Shown piece by piece: positions 15,542 to 25,158 of a DNA stretch of 64,000 nt (position 1 is the stretch's first letter; each line of letters starts with the position of its first letter). Source of the DNA: Nitrososphaerota archaeon. GTDB lineage: Archaea; Thermoproteota; Nitrososphaeria; Nitrososphaerales; Nitrosopumilaceae. The stretch lies in contig JAGWGA010000002.1 in the NCBI GenBank assembly GCA_028867675.1, positions 1 to 64,000 on the forward strand, written 5' to 3'. The translations under genes and the position numbers were made by a program. The notes under the pieces are model-generated. The model searched no databases and was not told where the DNA came from. It saw only the letters and a list, made by a program, of their open reading frames with translations.

Positions 15542-15862
15542 ATGTCCGAATTAATCCACTATCAAATTCAACAACTAGTTGACAATGGACAAACAGTGCA
15601 ACTAACACTTGCAGAAGATGTCCAGACAGAGCCAGTTTCACAAAAACAACTCATGCTTGATGCAATAAATCAAAAACTAGACCCAGAATTAAGAGACCAG
15701 ATTGCGCCATTTATCGAGGCAATACTTCAGGCCCAGCCCACAATTGCAATCAAGAGCTATGCACAAACTTCCATCATAATCACAATGCCAAAGCGAAGAT
15801 ATGAAAGAATGGGCAGCCCTGCAGTCGGTCAGAGACTTGAAATCAACATAAAAAAGATCTAG
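15542..15862 (+). CDS. conserved hypothetical protein, 106 residues
   Basis: An acidic alpha/beta protein with no membrane segment. It has a helical first half ([19 protein letters not shown], then [13 protein letters not shown]) and a beta-rich end ([23 protein letters not shown]). Convergent with the DUF255 gene, the stop codons overlapping by 4 bp. An A/T-rich leader with a TATA-like stretch precedes the ATG. Family not recognised. Confidence 0.6.
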   Translation: MSELIHYQIQQLVDNGQTVQLTLAEDVQTEPVSQKQLMLDAINQKLDPELRDQIAPFIEAILQAQPTIAIKSYAQTSIIITMPKRRYERMGSPAVGQRLEINIKKI

Positions 15863-17889
15863 ACTAGTTTTTCAATATCAGGAATGGTTTCAAGTGGCAA
15901 AGAGCATGCAAAGTCTTTACAGACATAGACCTTTGTTTTGGAATCATTGTATTCCTTTCCTGCAAAAAATTGCAAGTGCTGTAGACTCTCAAGGTCTTGT
16001 TTGTTAGATACAATAACAAGAATTGCCTCTGGAATGAATTTTTTTGATAAATAGTCTTTGACTTCAGAATTTATTGGATTTATCACAGTAATTTCAAGAG
16101 GCTTTTTCAGGTATGAATATACAACATTTAGTAATTGCCCAAATCCAAACGGGTTTTCTGCAGCAACCACAGAGAGTGACTCCATCACTTTGATGGATAC
16201 ATCAAGATATTTTTTGTCCTGTGTGATGTGATATAGTCTCAACATTACACCTGCAGCAACTGAATTTCCAGACGGCAATGACAAGTCATAGATGTTCTTT
16301 GTTCTAATGATTAGTTTCTCGTGGTTGTCAGCAGTAAAGAAAAAGTTCTTGGAAGATTCATCCCAGAAATGGTCCAGCAGATAATCTGCATAATATACAG
16401 CAAGATCAAGATATTTTTTAGAAGGCCTAGTCTCAAAATAATCAAGCAGTGCAGATACAAAATAGGAATAATCGTCCAAATATGCCCTAAGTTTTGCCTG
16501 ACCGTCTTTGTATGTATGAAGCAACTCTCCATCTTTTGTTAATTTATTTTCAATAAATTCAATGCAATTTTGGGCAGACTTGATAAAGTCAGGTTCTCCA
16601 GTTACACGATACCCCTTGACAAAGGCAGATACCATAAGCGAGTTCCAGCTAGTCATGATTTTATCATCTCTTCCAGGTGCAACTCTCTTTTGTCTGATTG
16701 CAAAGAGTTTTTCTTTAGATTGTTTTAGGATTTGAATTACTTCTGATTCGGACTTGCCAAAATGAAACGCTACAGAAGACAAGTTTATTCCATTATACAA
16801 AATGGTATGCCCCTCAAAGTTTCCCCCATCTGTAACATCATAGTATAGACAAAAGACATCTGCATCTTTTCCCAGAATATTTTCAATTTCTTTTTTCTTC
16901 CAGACATAGAACTTTCCTTCTTCACCCTCAGAGTCAGCATCTTGTGCAGAGTAAAATCCCCCTTCAGGTGAGGTCATCTCGCGTATTACATAGCGTAATG
17001 TATCCTGTATCACCTCAAGATATCGCAGGTCTTTTGATATCTGATATGCTTCAGCATAAACAGGAGGTAATAGTGCATTATCATAGAGCATCTTTTCAAA
17101 GTGAGGCACTAGCCATCTAGCATCAGTAGAATATCTGTGAAATCCTCCCCCTAGTTGATCATACAATCCGCCATTTGCCATTTTACTCAAAGTTTTTAAG
17201 ACAAATTCTTGGAATTTTGCAATCCCAGATAATTTGGAATAACGCAGCATAAATGAAAGATTTGATGCATTTGGAAATTTTGGTGCTTGTCCAAATCCTC
17301 CATTTGTCATATCAACTATAGATAAAAGATTAACAGCTGCTTCATCTAGAATTGATTTTTCAAGTTTAGAGTCATGTGATACAGATTCAGTCTTTTGTAG
17401 AGTATTGACAAAATTTTCTGCCGCCTGGTTGACATCCGCAGGTTTTTCTTTCCAGGCCTGGGCAAGTTGTCGAACTAGACTTCCAAATCCGGGTCGTCCA
17501 TAGTTATCTAGTGGTGGAAAATATGTGCCAACATAGAATGGTCTTTGGTCAGGCGTTAGAAATACACTTAGAGGCCATCCTCCCTGTCCAGTTGTTAATT
17601 GACAGACTTTTTGATAAATGTCATCAATGTCAGGTCTTTCTTCTCGGTCTACTTTGATATTGACAAAAAATTCATTCATCACTTTTGCAATCTCTTCGTT
17701 TTCAAATGATTCATGAGCCATAACATGACACCAATGACACGCGCTATATCCGACACTAAGAAAGATGGGTTTGTTTTCTTGTTTTGCTTTGTTTAATGCC
17801 TCTTCTCCCCAAGAATACCATTGTACAGGATTGTAAGCATGTTGTAAAAGATAAGGACTGGATTCTTTAATCAAATTATTTGGCTGCAT
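15859..17889 (-). CDS. DUF255/YyaL-type thioredoxin-domain protein
   Basis: 676 residues, the usual size of the YyaL/SPATA20 family. The N-terminal 160 residues are a thioredoxin-like fold with the diagnostic C-H-W-C motif ([17 protein letters not shown]), [14 protein letters not shown] and [12 protein letters not shown]. The rest is an alpha/alpha-toroid like glycoside-hydrolase or cellobiose-epimerase domains ([26 protein letters not shown], later [12 protein letters not shown]). No signal peptide, so cytosolic. The biochemical role of the family is not firmly established; a redox or sugar-related activity is assumed. ATG at 17889. Confidence 0.9.
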   Translation of the reverse strand: MQPNNLIKESSPYLLQHAYNPVQWYSWGEEALNKAKQENKPIFLSVGYSACHWCHVMAHESFENEEIAKVMNEFFVNIKVDREERPDIDDIYQKVCQLTTGQGGWPLSVFLTPDQRPFYVGTYFPPLDNYGRPGFGSLVRQLAQAWKEKPADVNQAAENFVNTLQKTESVSHDSKLEKSILDEAAVNLLSIVDMTNGGFGQAPKFPNASNLSFMLRYSKLSGIAKFQEFVLKTLSKMANGGLYDQLGGGFHRYSTDARWLVPHFEKMLYDNALLPPVYAEAYQISKDLRYLEVIQDTLRYVIREMTSPEGGFYSAQDADSEGEEGKFYVWKKKEIENILGKDADVFCLYYDVTDGGNFEGHTILYNGINLSSVAFHFGKSESEVIQILKQSKEKLFAIRQKRVAPGRDDKIMTSWNSLMVSAFVKGYRVTGEPDFIKSAQNCIEFIENKLTKDGELLHTYKDGQAKLRAYLDDYSYFVSALLDYFETRPSKKYLDLAVYYADYLLDHFWDESSKNFFFTADNHEKLIIRTKNIYDLSLPSGNSVAAGVMLRLYHITQDKKYLDVSIKVMESLSVVAAENPFGFGQLLNVVYSYLKKPLEITVINPINSEVKDYLSKKFIPEAILVIVSNKQDLESLQHLQFFAGKEYNDSKTKVYVCKDFACSLPLETIPDIEKLV

Positions 17890-17974
17890 AGATCATACAA
17901 GAAAATTACAGTATTTGTATTGATCTCTTTAACAGAAAGGATAATCTTACCACCTCAAAGACTAGAAACAATTA

Positions 17975-18859
17975 ATGAAATTCATAGTATCTTTATTGAT
18001 TTTAGCAATTTTGGGATTGTACATTTCGCATTCAGAGCAAGCATTTGCACAGCAGAGTGCATGTCAGCCTCAAACAGTTTGTGTACATCCTGGCGATATG
18101 CTCAAGTATTCTATTACGTTAAATTCTGCCAACAGTACTCAGACTTTTAATTTTGGAGATATGATAGATGCAAGTCATATTAGAGTTATAGAACAAGATC
18201 AGATTGGAAACAGCATCCAAAATTACACCATGATCCTCAATCTAAATACAGGATACGAGAGTGGCGAACAAGATTCAACAATCACACATCCATTTCTTCA
18301 AGTACTTGCCTCTCCAATGGACTATAACAAATCAGACACTTCAATAGCACAAGCAACAACAGACTTCAATGGTTTCAATAGAACGTCATTGGTAGAGTTT
18401 CATCCAAGCGGTAGCACCACTTCGAAAACAGAGTATGATACAGAAACAGGAATTTTACTAGATGAGCAAGCTACATCTCTTGTTACAATTGGAAAAAGAA
18501 TGCAGATTGTTGATATCTCAAACACATTAGTTGATACCAATATAATAAATTCAGATTCATCTGGAAATCAAGCTTTGACAAACACTATCTCCATACCAAG
18601 CTGGGTGAAAAACAATGCCAAGTATTGGAATGATGATTCAATTGATGACACCGCATTTGCTCAAGGAATACAGTATATGATAAAACAAGGAATGATCACC
18701 ATACCTCCAGTACAAAGCGGCCAAGCAAGTCCCGGAGTGACCATACCAAAATGGGTTAAACAAGATGCAGGATTTTGGGCAGATGGACAGATTTCAGATA
18801 GGGATTTTGTTAAAGGCGTACAATGGTTGATAACCAATGGAATTATCCAAGTAAACTAA
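17975..18859 (+). CDS. secreted protein with two C-terminal surface repeats
   Basis: 294 residues. Signal peptide at residues 1-25 (MKFIVSLLILAILGLYI to AFA-QQ). A Thr/Asn-rich beta domain follows, with two early cysteines (ACQPQTVC). Two repeats close the protein, starting IPSWVKNNAKYW and IPKWVKQDAGFW; each contains a D-x-x-FA/V-x-G-x-QY/W-x-I block and ends in G-I/M-I. The same repeat pair closes the proteins at 14097 and 26560. Probably exported and attached to the S-layer or envelope; ligand unknown. Confidence 0.7.
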   Translation: MKFIVSLLILAILGLYISHSEQAFAQQSACQPQTVCVHPGDMLKYSITLNSANSTQTFNFGDMIDASHIRVIEQDQIGNSIQNYTMILNLNTGYESGEQDSTITHPFLQVLASPMDYNKSDTSIAQATTDFNGFNRTSLVEFHPSGSTTSKTEYDTETGILLDEQATSLVTIGKRMQIVDISNTLVDTNIINSDSSGNQALTNTISIPSWVKNNAKYWNDDSIDDTAFAQGIQYMIKQGMITIPPVQSGQASPGVTIPKWVKQDAGFWADGQISDRDFVKGVQWLITNGIIQVN

Positions 18860-18903
18860 CTTTTTCTAGGTTGAGTTAAATAAAACTTGAAAATGGTTCA
18901 GTT

Positions 18904-19056
18904 ATGAATTGTAAGCGATGTCACCATACAATTGATGCACATATGCCGTCACAGGAGAGTAGGTCGCTTACAAAATTTGGCAAATGTTTGATAAAGACTT
19001 GCTCTTGTAAACAATTTGTCGAACCTATAGAAGAAATAGATGATGAATTGGTCTAG
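18904..19056 (+). CDS. 50-residue Cys/His-rich small protein
   Basis: ATG at 18904, TAG at 19054-19056. The protein begins MNCKRCHHTIDAHMPSQESR and has C3-x2-C6-H7-H8 and a second cluster K-C28 ... T-C33-S-C35. It probably binds one zinc ion, then ends in an acidic tail (EPIEEIDDELV). It sits in the short gap between two oppositely oriented genes, its stop 6 bp from the end of the convergent gene. Codon use and the orderly cysteine spacing support a real gene. Function unknown. Confidence 0.65.
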   Translation: MNCKRCHHTIDAHMPSQESRSLTKFGKCLIKTCSCKQFVEPIEEIDDELV

Positions 19057-19062
19057 TTATTT

Positions 19063-20088
19063 TTATTTTGCTTGAATTCCCACATTATCTGAAACAGATA
19101 TGGATTTTTGATTAGCTAGTTTTGCACTTGTATTATTAGTTGTACTTGCAGCAGTATTATTCATATGGGATACATGAATTGATACAGTAGAGTTCATTCC
19201 CAAGTTTTCTGGGCTTTGACCAATCTTGGAAACAGATGTGGCATTATTTTTAACAGACTGAGTTACTATAGTTGTATTAACCCCTAGATTTTGAGAACTT
19301 GGAACTGTAGGTATAGTAGACTTTGTTTGATTTACACTAGTTGCATTAACAGGAGTTGTAGTTATAGTATTTTGTACCACAAGAGCAGGTGGCGGCGGAG
19401 AAATCAATTTTGGCGGAGTTAATGTAATCTGATTAATATTTTCGGATGACATTGTAGGAGAATAACTTGGGCCAAGTATCTGTTGCATGTTATCATCAAA
19501 TGAGGAAGTGAATGTAAGTATCTTTACTTGCTGGTCCACATTTGCTGTAGAATATCTTGCAGAATCATTTGTTGCTGCACCAAGCGAAGAGTCTAGTGTT
19601 TGAGGAGAAAGTCTTGCACCAACAGGCATTCCAGTATTAAACGAGACAATGTTATACCCACTGGTAGGGGTCATTGCATATACCTCTGCAAGAGAAACTG
19701 AAAGGGTATTGTTTTTCGTTGACGTATCAAAGATTAAGACTTGACCTTTCTGACCTTGGTAATTTGGAGTATATTGTTTTTTTAGTTGTACTGCATCATC
19801 AAAGTTGTTTGCTGTACCCAAAAGCTGAATCTTAGCACCCACTGGCTGAGTATAATCAAATGCAACTATTGTGTAGCCATTTTTTGGGGTCATGGCATCA
19901 ATCTCTTGTTTTGCCATGATATCTCCTGAAAAATGATAATTGCTACCTAGTTCCAATACAAGTAATCCTATGAGAACAAGTGATACAGATATCACTATCA
20001 TGGTATACCCAACTTTTCTGTAATTATGAGGATTCTTGTCTTTTACGACTGGCTTTGAGCTATCCGATGGCTCATCAGAATGAGACAT
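19063..20088 (-). CDS. membrane-anchored Ser/Thr/Asn-rich protein
   Basis: 341 residues. A short acidic cytoplasmic N terminus and one membrane helix (about 28-47, MIVISVSLVLIGLLVLELG) are followed by two related extracellular beta units: the blocks beginning DAMTPKNGYTIVAFDYTQPVGAKI and YAMTPTSGYNIVSFNTGMPVGARL are internal repeats. A long Thr/Asn/Ser-rich tail, probably disordered and glycosylated, completes it. It reads as a cell-surface protein of unknown function. Monocistronic, ATG at 20088. Confidence 0.65.
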   Translation of the reverse strand: MSHSDEPSDSSKPVVKDKNPHNYRKVGYTMIVISVSLVLIGLLVLELGSNYHFSGDIMAKQEIDAMTPKNGYTIVAFDYTQPVGAKIQLLGTANNFDDAVQLKKQYTPNYQGQKGQVLIFDTSTKNNTLSVSLAEVYAMTPTSGYNIVSFNTGMPVGARLSPQTLDSSLGAATNDSARYSTANVDQQVKILTFTSSFDDNMQQILGPSYSPTMSSENINQITLTPPKLISPPPPALVVQNTITTTPVNATSVNQTKSTIPTVPSSQNLGVNTTIVTQSVKNNATSVSKIGQSPENLGMNSTVSIHVSHMNNTAASTTNNTSAKLANQKSISVSDNVGIQAK

Positions 20089-20173
20089 TTGAAACCCAAC
20101 AATGGGCGGTGGAATTTAATCTTTTATTGTCATCATACACAGAGCGGCAAACCAAAGATTGGAAAGCATAATC

Positions 20174-20407
20174 CTATTTCTTGGATTGATCCATTTTGAA
20201 GATCTGTACTGTTAACAGATCTAATGCTTTTTTGAGATGTTCAAATTCGTCAACAAAGTGTTTTTGATTTTCTACAATCACTGAAATAACACCCATTAAT
20301 GCTTTGGTATCACGGTCAGAAGATGAAGCCTCTAGTGCATTAACTTTAGACATTAACACATCTAGTTCTTTTTTAATTTCAGTGCCATGATGCTTGGTTT
20401 TGTCCAA
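20174..20407 (-). CDS. small coiled-coil protein
   Basis: 77 residues, entirely helical with heptad pattern (IKKELDVLMSKVNALE, then HFVDEFEHLKKALDLLTVQIF). It is charged, with no membrane segment. It lies 85 bp downstream of the gene at 19063 in divergent-from-RidA orientation, the two start regions sharing about 65 bp of promoter DNA. Function unknown; dimerisation is likely. Confidence 0.55.
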   Translation of the reverse strand: MDKTKHHGTEIKKELDVLMSKVNALEASSSDRDTKALMGVISVIVENQKHFVDEFEHLKKALDLLTVQIFKMDQSKK

Positions 20408-20471
20408 CAGTTTGGTTTTGGATTATAGAATATATGAACATATTAAAATCAAAGAACATCAGATGACTATC

Positions 20472-20927
20472 ATGATTGAAGAAAAGCTAGAATCGCTTGG
20501 AATTTTGCTTCCCACACCGCCAAAGCCTGCTGGGTCGTACATCCCAGTTGTGAGGACTGGAAATCTAGTCTTTGTCTCAGGACAGATTCCAATGAAAGAT
20601 GGTCAGGTGCAATTCAAAGGCCAAGTTCCTACAACCATTTCTGTTGAAGATGCTCAAAAAGCTGCAAGATTATGCATAATCAATGTCTTGGCTCAGCTTA
20701 AAGTAGAACTTGGAACACTGGACAAAATATCAAGAATTGTCAGAGTGTCAGGATTTGTAAATAGTTCTTCAGAATTTTACGAGCAACCAAAAATAATCAA
20801 CACTGCATCAGACCTGCTCTTTGAAATTTTTGGTGAAAGAGCAAAACATTCGCGAATTGCAGTAGGAGTTGCAAGTCTGCCTTTAAATTCTGCAGTAGAA
20901 ATTGATTTAATTGCAGAGACTACTTGA
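20472..20927 (+). CDS. RidA/YjgF-family enamine/imine deaminase
   Basis: About 152 residues from ATG 20472; ATGs at 20394 and 20463 are in frame, but the first overlaps the divergent gene. The family pattern is present: P-KPAGSYIPVVRTGNLVFVSGQIP, a long central helix (EDAQKAARLCIINVLAQLK), VRVSGFVNSSSEFYEQPKIINTASDLL, and SRIAVGVASLPLNSAVEID. These match the YjgF-like subgroup of longer proteins with the conserved S-R-x-A-V-G-V-A-S-LP end. RidA proteins hydrolyse reactive enamines or imines, e.g. from threonine. Its end overlaps the convergent DHH gene by 8 bp. Confidence 0.88.
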   Translation: MIEEKLESLGILLPTPPKPAGSYIPVVRTGNLVFVSGQIPMKDGQVQFKGQVPTTISVEDAQKAARLCIINVLAQLKVELGTLDKISRIVRVSGFVNSSSEFYEQPKIINTASDLLFEIFGERAKHSRIAVGVASLPLNSAVEIDLIAETT

Positions 20928-21900
20928 GTTTTGCATTAAACTTTTTAATAAATAATCCAATCTTTTCTTTTGGGATTACTGCTCCACATGCCTTATCATG
21001 ACCTCCACCTGAACCTCCAAGTTCTGTTGCCAGTTGATTTACTATTCTCCCAAGATGAATCTTACAGGATTTTGCACCACGAACTGATACTGCATAGATG
21101 CCAGGTTCCTCTCTGAATTTGTACGCTACTCCAACTTCTTTTCCAGATAATCCCAAGACAAAGTTTACTGCCATGCTTGCACCAGAGTCTTTTACTTCCA
21201 TATAGGACAAATTTTTCATCTTCTTCATGTTATCTTTTACTTTTTGTATTACACCCGAGATTCTTTCCGCTTGAGTTCTTGCGAATTCAAATGAATTTGG
21301 AATTTCATGAGGATATTTTGATTCGCTTAGCTCGTCTACCAAATATAGCAAGTATTCAGGGTCTTTTTGATGACTTGTAATTGTAAATGTAAGAACTGTG
21401 GCTTCTAGTAATACAAACTGTCTATCAAATCTCTGTAATTGTGCAGAACCTATTGGTCTGTCTTCCATATAGTCAGTTACTGCAGCACATGCAGCCAAAA
21501 AGGAACCATAATCATTTAGTTTTGACTTGAATGCGTTATACACCTGAACTGTAGTACACTCGTTAATTGTATGAATTAGTTTTACTTTCATGGCCTTGAT
21601 CTTCTTTTTGATAGGTTCTTCGATATCATGATGATCAATGTAGGTAATTGCAACTTTATTTTTTCGAAGTGTTTTCAACAACGTGATAAACTGGTCTTGA
21701 TTAGATTTACTTAATCCTAGGTCACAGATGTATAGATTCTTTAGTTTCTCATCAGATACTAGTTGTTCAAGTTCACTCATTAATCCAGGATAATCTACAA
21801 GTCTGGTTTCTCCACCGAAGGCTTTACGAATTAGTGATGCAGAGCTTATACCGTCAGCATCTTCTTTATGAGACAGACAAACAGTTCTTGTTCTTGCCAT
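20920..21900 (-). CDS. DHH-family phosphoesterase (RecJ/NrnA-like)
   Basis: 326 residues. DHH domain: motif I HKEDADGISSA (residues 11-21), ICDLGLSK (motif II, around D60) and IDHHD (88-92). C-terminal DHHA1 domain with the substrate-binding GGSGGGHDKACGA near residue 300. These are metal-dependent phosphodiesterases acting on short RNAs, cyclic dinucleotides or single-stranded DNA. In archaea some are GINS-associated RecJ-like nucleases, but the sequence does not tell which. Single gene, ATG at 21900. Confidence 0.85.
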   Translation of the reverse strand: MARTRTVCLSHKEDADGISSASLIRKAFGGETRLVDYPGLMSELEQLVSDEKLKNLYICDLGLSKSNQDQFITLLKTLRKNKVAITYIDHHDIEEPIKKKIKAMKVKLIHTINECTTVQVYNAFKSKLNDYGSFLAACAAVTDYMEDRPIGSAQLQRFDRQFVLLEATVLTFTITSHQKDPEYLLYLVDELSESKYPHEIPNSFEFARTQAERISGVIQKVKDNMKKMKNLSYMEVKDSGASMAVNFVLGLSGKEVGVAYKFREEPGIYAVSVRGAKSCKIHLGRIVNQLATELGGSGGGHDKACGAVIPKEKIGLFIKKFNAKLK

Positions 21901-22038
21901 GGATTATTGAAGTGATAGAATGCCCTCATTTAAAGCAAAAGAAGAGTAAAACATTCACTATGAAGTATTTGTTATACTAACCAACCAAGATATTCTAATG
22001 AGATTTTTTGAGTATATTTTTCTAACAAATGATTTTTC

Positions 22039-22635
22039 CTAATTACATTCCATCATTTTTTGTATAATTTTTGAGATTCGTTCCATTTGAAATGGTTTTT
22101 CTACGATCTCAGTTGTGTTGTGTTTGTAAATATCATTTTTATTCAACACTGCACCAGTAACAAAAACTATCTTTGCATTTGGATTAATACGACTAATTGC
22201 ATCAAGTCCATAATGCCCGTCATATGCAGGCATGATTACATCCATAAAAACAATATCAGGATGAAGTTTTTCATACAACTCTCCAGCCTCTTTACCATTA
22301 ATTCCAGTCCCGATTACTTTGATATTATATGTCTGCAGCAACTCTACAAAAGAATCTCTTGCATCAACATCATCTTCTATGACTATGGCATTTACAATAG
22401 AATGATCTTCATCATGCATTCTATGTTCTGATTTTTGTGAATTTATTTCAGACATGTCAGATATTTTATGAGTTATCGGGATTTTGGATTGAAGTGATGA
22501 GGTTGCTTCAAAAATCATGCGCGATACAGCTTTTCGGATTAAGTCCTGTCTACTACTTTCCTGTTTTATGCAAATCTCATCAATTCGTCTGACCATAGCT
22601 TCTGGTAGACTGATTGTAATCGAGTAATGCATCAA
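22039..22635 (-). CDS. ribbon-helix-helix DNA-binding domain fused to a response-regulator receiver
   Basis: 198 residues. Residues 1-43 (SITISLPEAMVRRIDEICIKQ, then SSRQDLIRKAVSRMIF) are a CopG/NikR-type ribbon-helix-helix. After a polar linker, residues about 80-197 form a CheY-like receiver: acidic pocket E87-D88-D89, phosphoacceptor D132 in IVFMDVIMPAYDG, T160 in IVFVTGA, and K180 in EKPF. All key phosphorylation residues are present. No kinase gene is near. It is probably a phosphorylation-switched repressor or activator, with the 16-bp palindrome at 22709 as a candidate site. Confidence 0.85.
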   Translation of the reverse strand: MMHYSITISLPEAMVRRIDEICIKQESSRQDLIRKAVSRMIFEATSSLQSKIPITHKISDMSEINSQKSEHRMHDEDHSIVNAIVIEDDVDARDSFVELLQTYNIKVIGTGINGKEAGELYEKLHPDIVFMDVIMPAYDGHYGLDAISRINPNAKIVFVTGAVLNKNDIYKHNTTEIVEKPFQMERISKIIQKMMECN

Positions 22636-22708
22636 GATAGAGATTAATTCTTGAAATTAAAGTAATGTGGAATTTTTTTCTAAAAATTACTTCCATCCCG
22701 GTCTAAAT

Positions 22709-22724
22709 GATCATCATGATGATC
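22709..22724. promoter_or_regulatory. perfect 16-bp palindrome upstream of the RHH-receiver gene
   Basis: gatcatcatgatgatc reads identically on both strands and lies 74-89 bp upstream of the regulator's start codon. Ribbon-helix-helix dimers bind such two-fold symmetric sites, so an autoregulatory operator is plausible. The remaining 22636-22895 gap is A/T-rich, with no frame worth calling. Confidence 0.45.
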
Positions 22725-22895
22725 TTTTTTCACATGGTAAATTGATCGACATTTTTTGATTTATCAGTTTTTCAAAATTCTTTTTTATCTAATTGATCGG
22801 TAATCAGTACTAAATTACATTTTAAATTATTATAAGGACATAACTTGAAAACATTTCAAAATTGATTCAAAAACATAGCAGGGTTATAATTAATC

Positions 22896-23132
22896 CTAAA
22901 AAACAGGCTTTGCTTTCTTTAGGCTCATATACGTTTTAAATTCTGCAACTAGTGTCTGATGGCCTTTGACATCTTGCAATACAACACAATACATGTCATA
23001 AAATGAGATTCCAAGTAATTGTGACTCTCTGTCAAGTTCAGAAATCTCTTGTAAGACTCTAGGGTCTTTGGTTTCGACTACAAAGTTGTCTACAAGACGC
23101 ACAAATTCGTCATCCCATTGGCTCATTTCCAA
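22896..23132 (-). CDS. small helical protein, paralogue of the gene at 24486
   Basis: 78 residues, acidic and helical. The central block ELDRESQLLGISFYDMYCVVLQ matches WIDGEAQKRGITFYEMVFHVLH of the protein at 24486-24692, so the two form a family. They lie on the minus strand on either side of citrate synthase, each divergent from or facing away from it. No cysteine clusters and no membrane segment. Function unknown; an interaction role is possible. Confidence 0.6.
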   Translation of the reverse strand: MEMSQWDDEFVRLVDNFVVETKDPRVLQEISELDRESQLLGISFYDMYCVVLQDVKGHQTLVAEFKTYMSLKKAKPVF

Positions 23133-23236
23133 TAATTCATTACAAATTTTGCTTTATGGACTATAGTTGTTAGATTTGACTTGCTGCTTAATTTTTTAGC
23201 CCCAAAATCGGTATAATTTAATACATATTTTGTGCA

Positions 23237-24424
23237 TTGTTACCCGTGCAAACAAAGAATATCGGTCTTAGAAATATTGAGGTAGCCGATACAAAGATTT
23301 CTGCAATTGATGGAATTAACGGCAAACTAATCTATAGAGGATATGACGTTTTAGACCTTGTAAAAAAATCAACCTTTGAGGAGACCTCATGTCTTCTTCT
23401 CAACGATGACTTGCCAACCCAAGAGGTTCTTGCATCATTTTCAGAAAACCTAGTAGCATATCGTGAGATTCCAGAAGGATTGGAGAAGACACTAAAAAAC
23501 ATACCAAAGACTGCAAATCCCATGGATGTCTTACAGTCTACAGTTTCTTTGATGGCAGTATATGATAAGGAAAAAACTGATGATAGAACAACAAACTACC
23601 ATAGAGCAATCGATCTAATTTCAAAGATTCCAATCATAGTTGCATGTTGGGATAGAGTAAGAAATGACAAGGACATCATAGAGCCATCCAAGAAGCTAAA
23701 CCACGCTGGCAACTTTTTGTATATGATAACTGGAAAGGAACCAGATACAGAAACTGCAAGAATTTTTGATATCTGTTTGATATTACATGCAGAACATAGT
23801 TTTAATGCATCGACATTTGCTGCAAGAGAAGTTGCATCAACTCGTGCAAATATGTATGCTGCAGTAAGTGCCGCAGTAGGTGCACTCAGTGGAGAACTTC
23901 ACGGAGGAGCAAATTTTCAGGTAATGAAGATGTTGTTAGAAATTGGTGCAGAATCCAAAGTCGAACAAGCCATCAAGGAAAAACTTGCAAAAGGTCAAAA
24001 AGTAATGGGAATGGGTCATGCAGTATACAAGACATTTGATCCAAGAGCAGAAGTGTTACGTGAGCTATCACGAAGACTTGCTGAAAAGACGGGACAGCCA
24101 TGGTATGGCATAACAAAGAAAGTTGAAGAAATTACAGAGGGAGAAATGAAGAAAATAAAGAGTTCAGATATTTTCCCCAATGTTGATCTGTATAGTGCAT
24201 CTGTATATTACATGCTAGGCATTCCAATGGATCTTAACACGCCAATCTTTGCAATATCCCGTGTCTCTGGTTGGACTGCACATATTATAGAAGAGAAATT
24301 TGCAGAAGCTGCACCAAAGCCAATGCTATACAGACCAAAGGCAGTATATGTTGGAAAATATTGTGGACCATCAGGATGCGAATACATTTCAATTGAGAAA
24401 CGTCTAGCTCCAACTAACGCATAG
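23237..24424 (+). CDS. gltA: citrate synthase
   Basis: 395 residues, short type II citrate synthase as in archaea. It condenses oxaloacetate and acetyl-CoA, entering the oxidative or incomplete TCA branch that supplies 2-oxoglutarate. Catalytic signatures: the first His in LHAEHSFNASTFAARE, GALSGELHGGAN, the second His in MGMGHAVYKTFDPRA, and the Asp region in PNVDLYSASVYYMLGIP, followed by FAISRVSGWTAHIIEE. A TTG start at 23237 is preceded by a TATA-like gtataattta. Transcribed alone. Confidence 0.95.
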   Translation: MLPVQTKNIGLRNIEVADTKISAIDGINGKLIYRGYDVLDLVKKSTFEETSCLLLNDDLPTQEVLASFSENLVAYREIPEGLEKTLKNIPKTANPMDVLQSTVSLMAVYDKEKTDDRTTNYHRAIDLISKIPIIVACWDRVRNDKDIIEPSKKLNHAGNFLYMITGKEPDTETARIFDICLILHAEHSFNASTFAAREVASTRANMYAAVSAAVGALSGELHGGANFQVMKMLLEIGAESKVEQAIKEKLAKGQKVMGMGHAVYKTFDPRAEVLRELSRRLAEKTGQPWYGITKKVEEITEGEMKKIKSSDIFPNVDLYSASVYYMLGIPMDLNTPIFAISRVSGWTAHIIEEKFAEAAPKPMLYRPKAVYVGKYCGPSGCEYISIEKRLAPTNA

Positions 24425-24485
24425 TTTTATCAGAATAAAACAAAATCATTTCAAAATAAAAATACAGAAAAGCAATTAAAAAAAT

Positions 24486-24692
24486 CTAATTTCTATTTGC
24501 AAGCCAGTCTTTAGCTTTTGAATCAACATCGTGTCTGTGCAGTACATGGAACACCATCTCGTAAAAAGTAATTCCTCTTTTTTGTGCCTCACCGTCAATC
24601 CATTTTAGACCATCAGCAAGTTCTGGATCATACTCTGAAAAATCAACAAGTTCGTCGACCATGTTTGTAAAGAAGGAATTTGCTTCTAACAT
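24486..24692 (-). CDS. small helical protein, paralogue of the gene at 22896
   Basis: 68 residues, acidic. Shares the G-I-T/S-F-Y-E/D-M block with the 78-residue protein at 22896-23132 (see there). The gene starts at 24692, divergent from the gene starting at 24766. Convergent with citrate synthase after 61 bp. Function unknown. Confidence 0.6.
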   Translation of the reverse strand: MLEANSFFTNMVDELVDFSEYDPELADGLKWIDGEAQKRGITFYEMVFHVLHRHDVDSKAKDWLANRN

Positions 24693-24765
24693 GATAACAA
24701 GTTTTTATTTTTCTTATTCAGGAATATACAGAAAATATATTGACATATTTGGTAAATATGTTGAC

Positions 24766-25158
24766 ATGGAACACATCTACTTTTTTGATGGTGATCAAAA
24801 AAAGATCTCATGGATAATTGAAAATTCTCAGACAAGATCTGAAGAGAGTAGAATCCATGCAGAATATTTTTACGACAAAGTTACAACGGAACAATCAAAG
24901 TATATTGCATTACATGTAGGGATCTTTTGGAGTATTGGAAAATTCATAATAAAAAATGGTGATATTGTAAAGGTGATGTTGGATCTAAAATCAATGTTTG
25001 ATCGTCTTGTAAAAAATAAATCAACTGATGACGTGTTCATTGAAAGAAGAATGCGATTCATTGATCAAATAATTCAACAGAGAAATCTCGATGTCAGATA
25101 CCAAATGATAGAACCGGTTCAGAATCAGGCAAACAGGTTGTTATTGTCTAAAAACTAG
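24766..25158 (+). CDS. helical hypothetical protein, 130 residues
   Basis: ATG at 24766 is preferred because the ATG at 24661 would overlap the divergent small gene, and an A/T-rich TATA-like gaaaatatattg lies about 30 bp ahead of 24766. The protein begins MEHIYFFDGDQKKIS and is charged and helical, without cysteine or membrane segments. It contains IALHVGIFWSIGKFIIKNGD and FIERRMRFIDQIIQQRN. Its end overlaps the convergent glycerate kinase gene by 18 bp. Family not recognised. Confidence 0.55.
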   Translation: MEHIYFFDGDQKKISWIIENSQTRSEESRIHAEYFYDKVTTEQSKYIALHVGIFWSIGKFIIKNGDIVKVMLDLKSMFDRLVKNKSTDDVFIERRMRFIDQIIQQRNLDVRYQMIEPVQNQANRLLLSKN

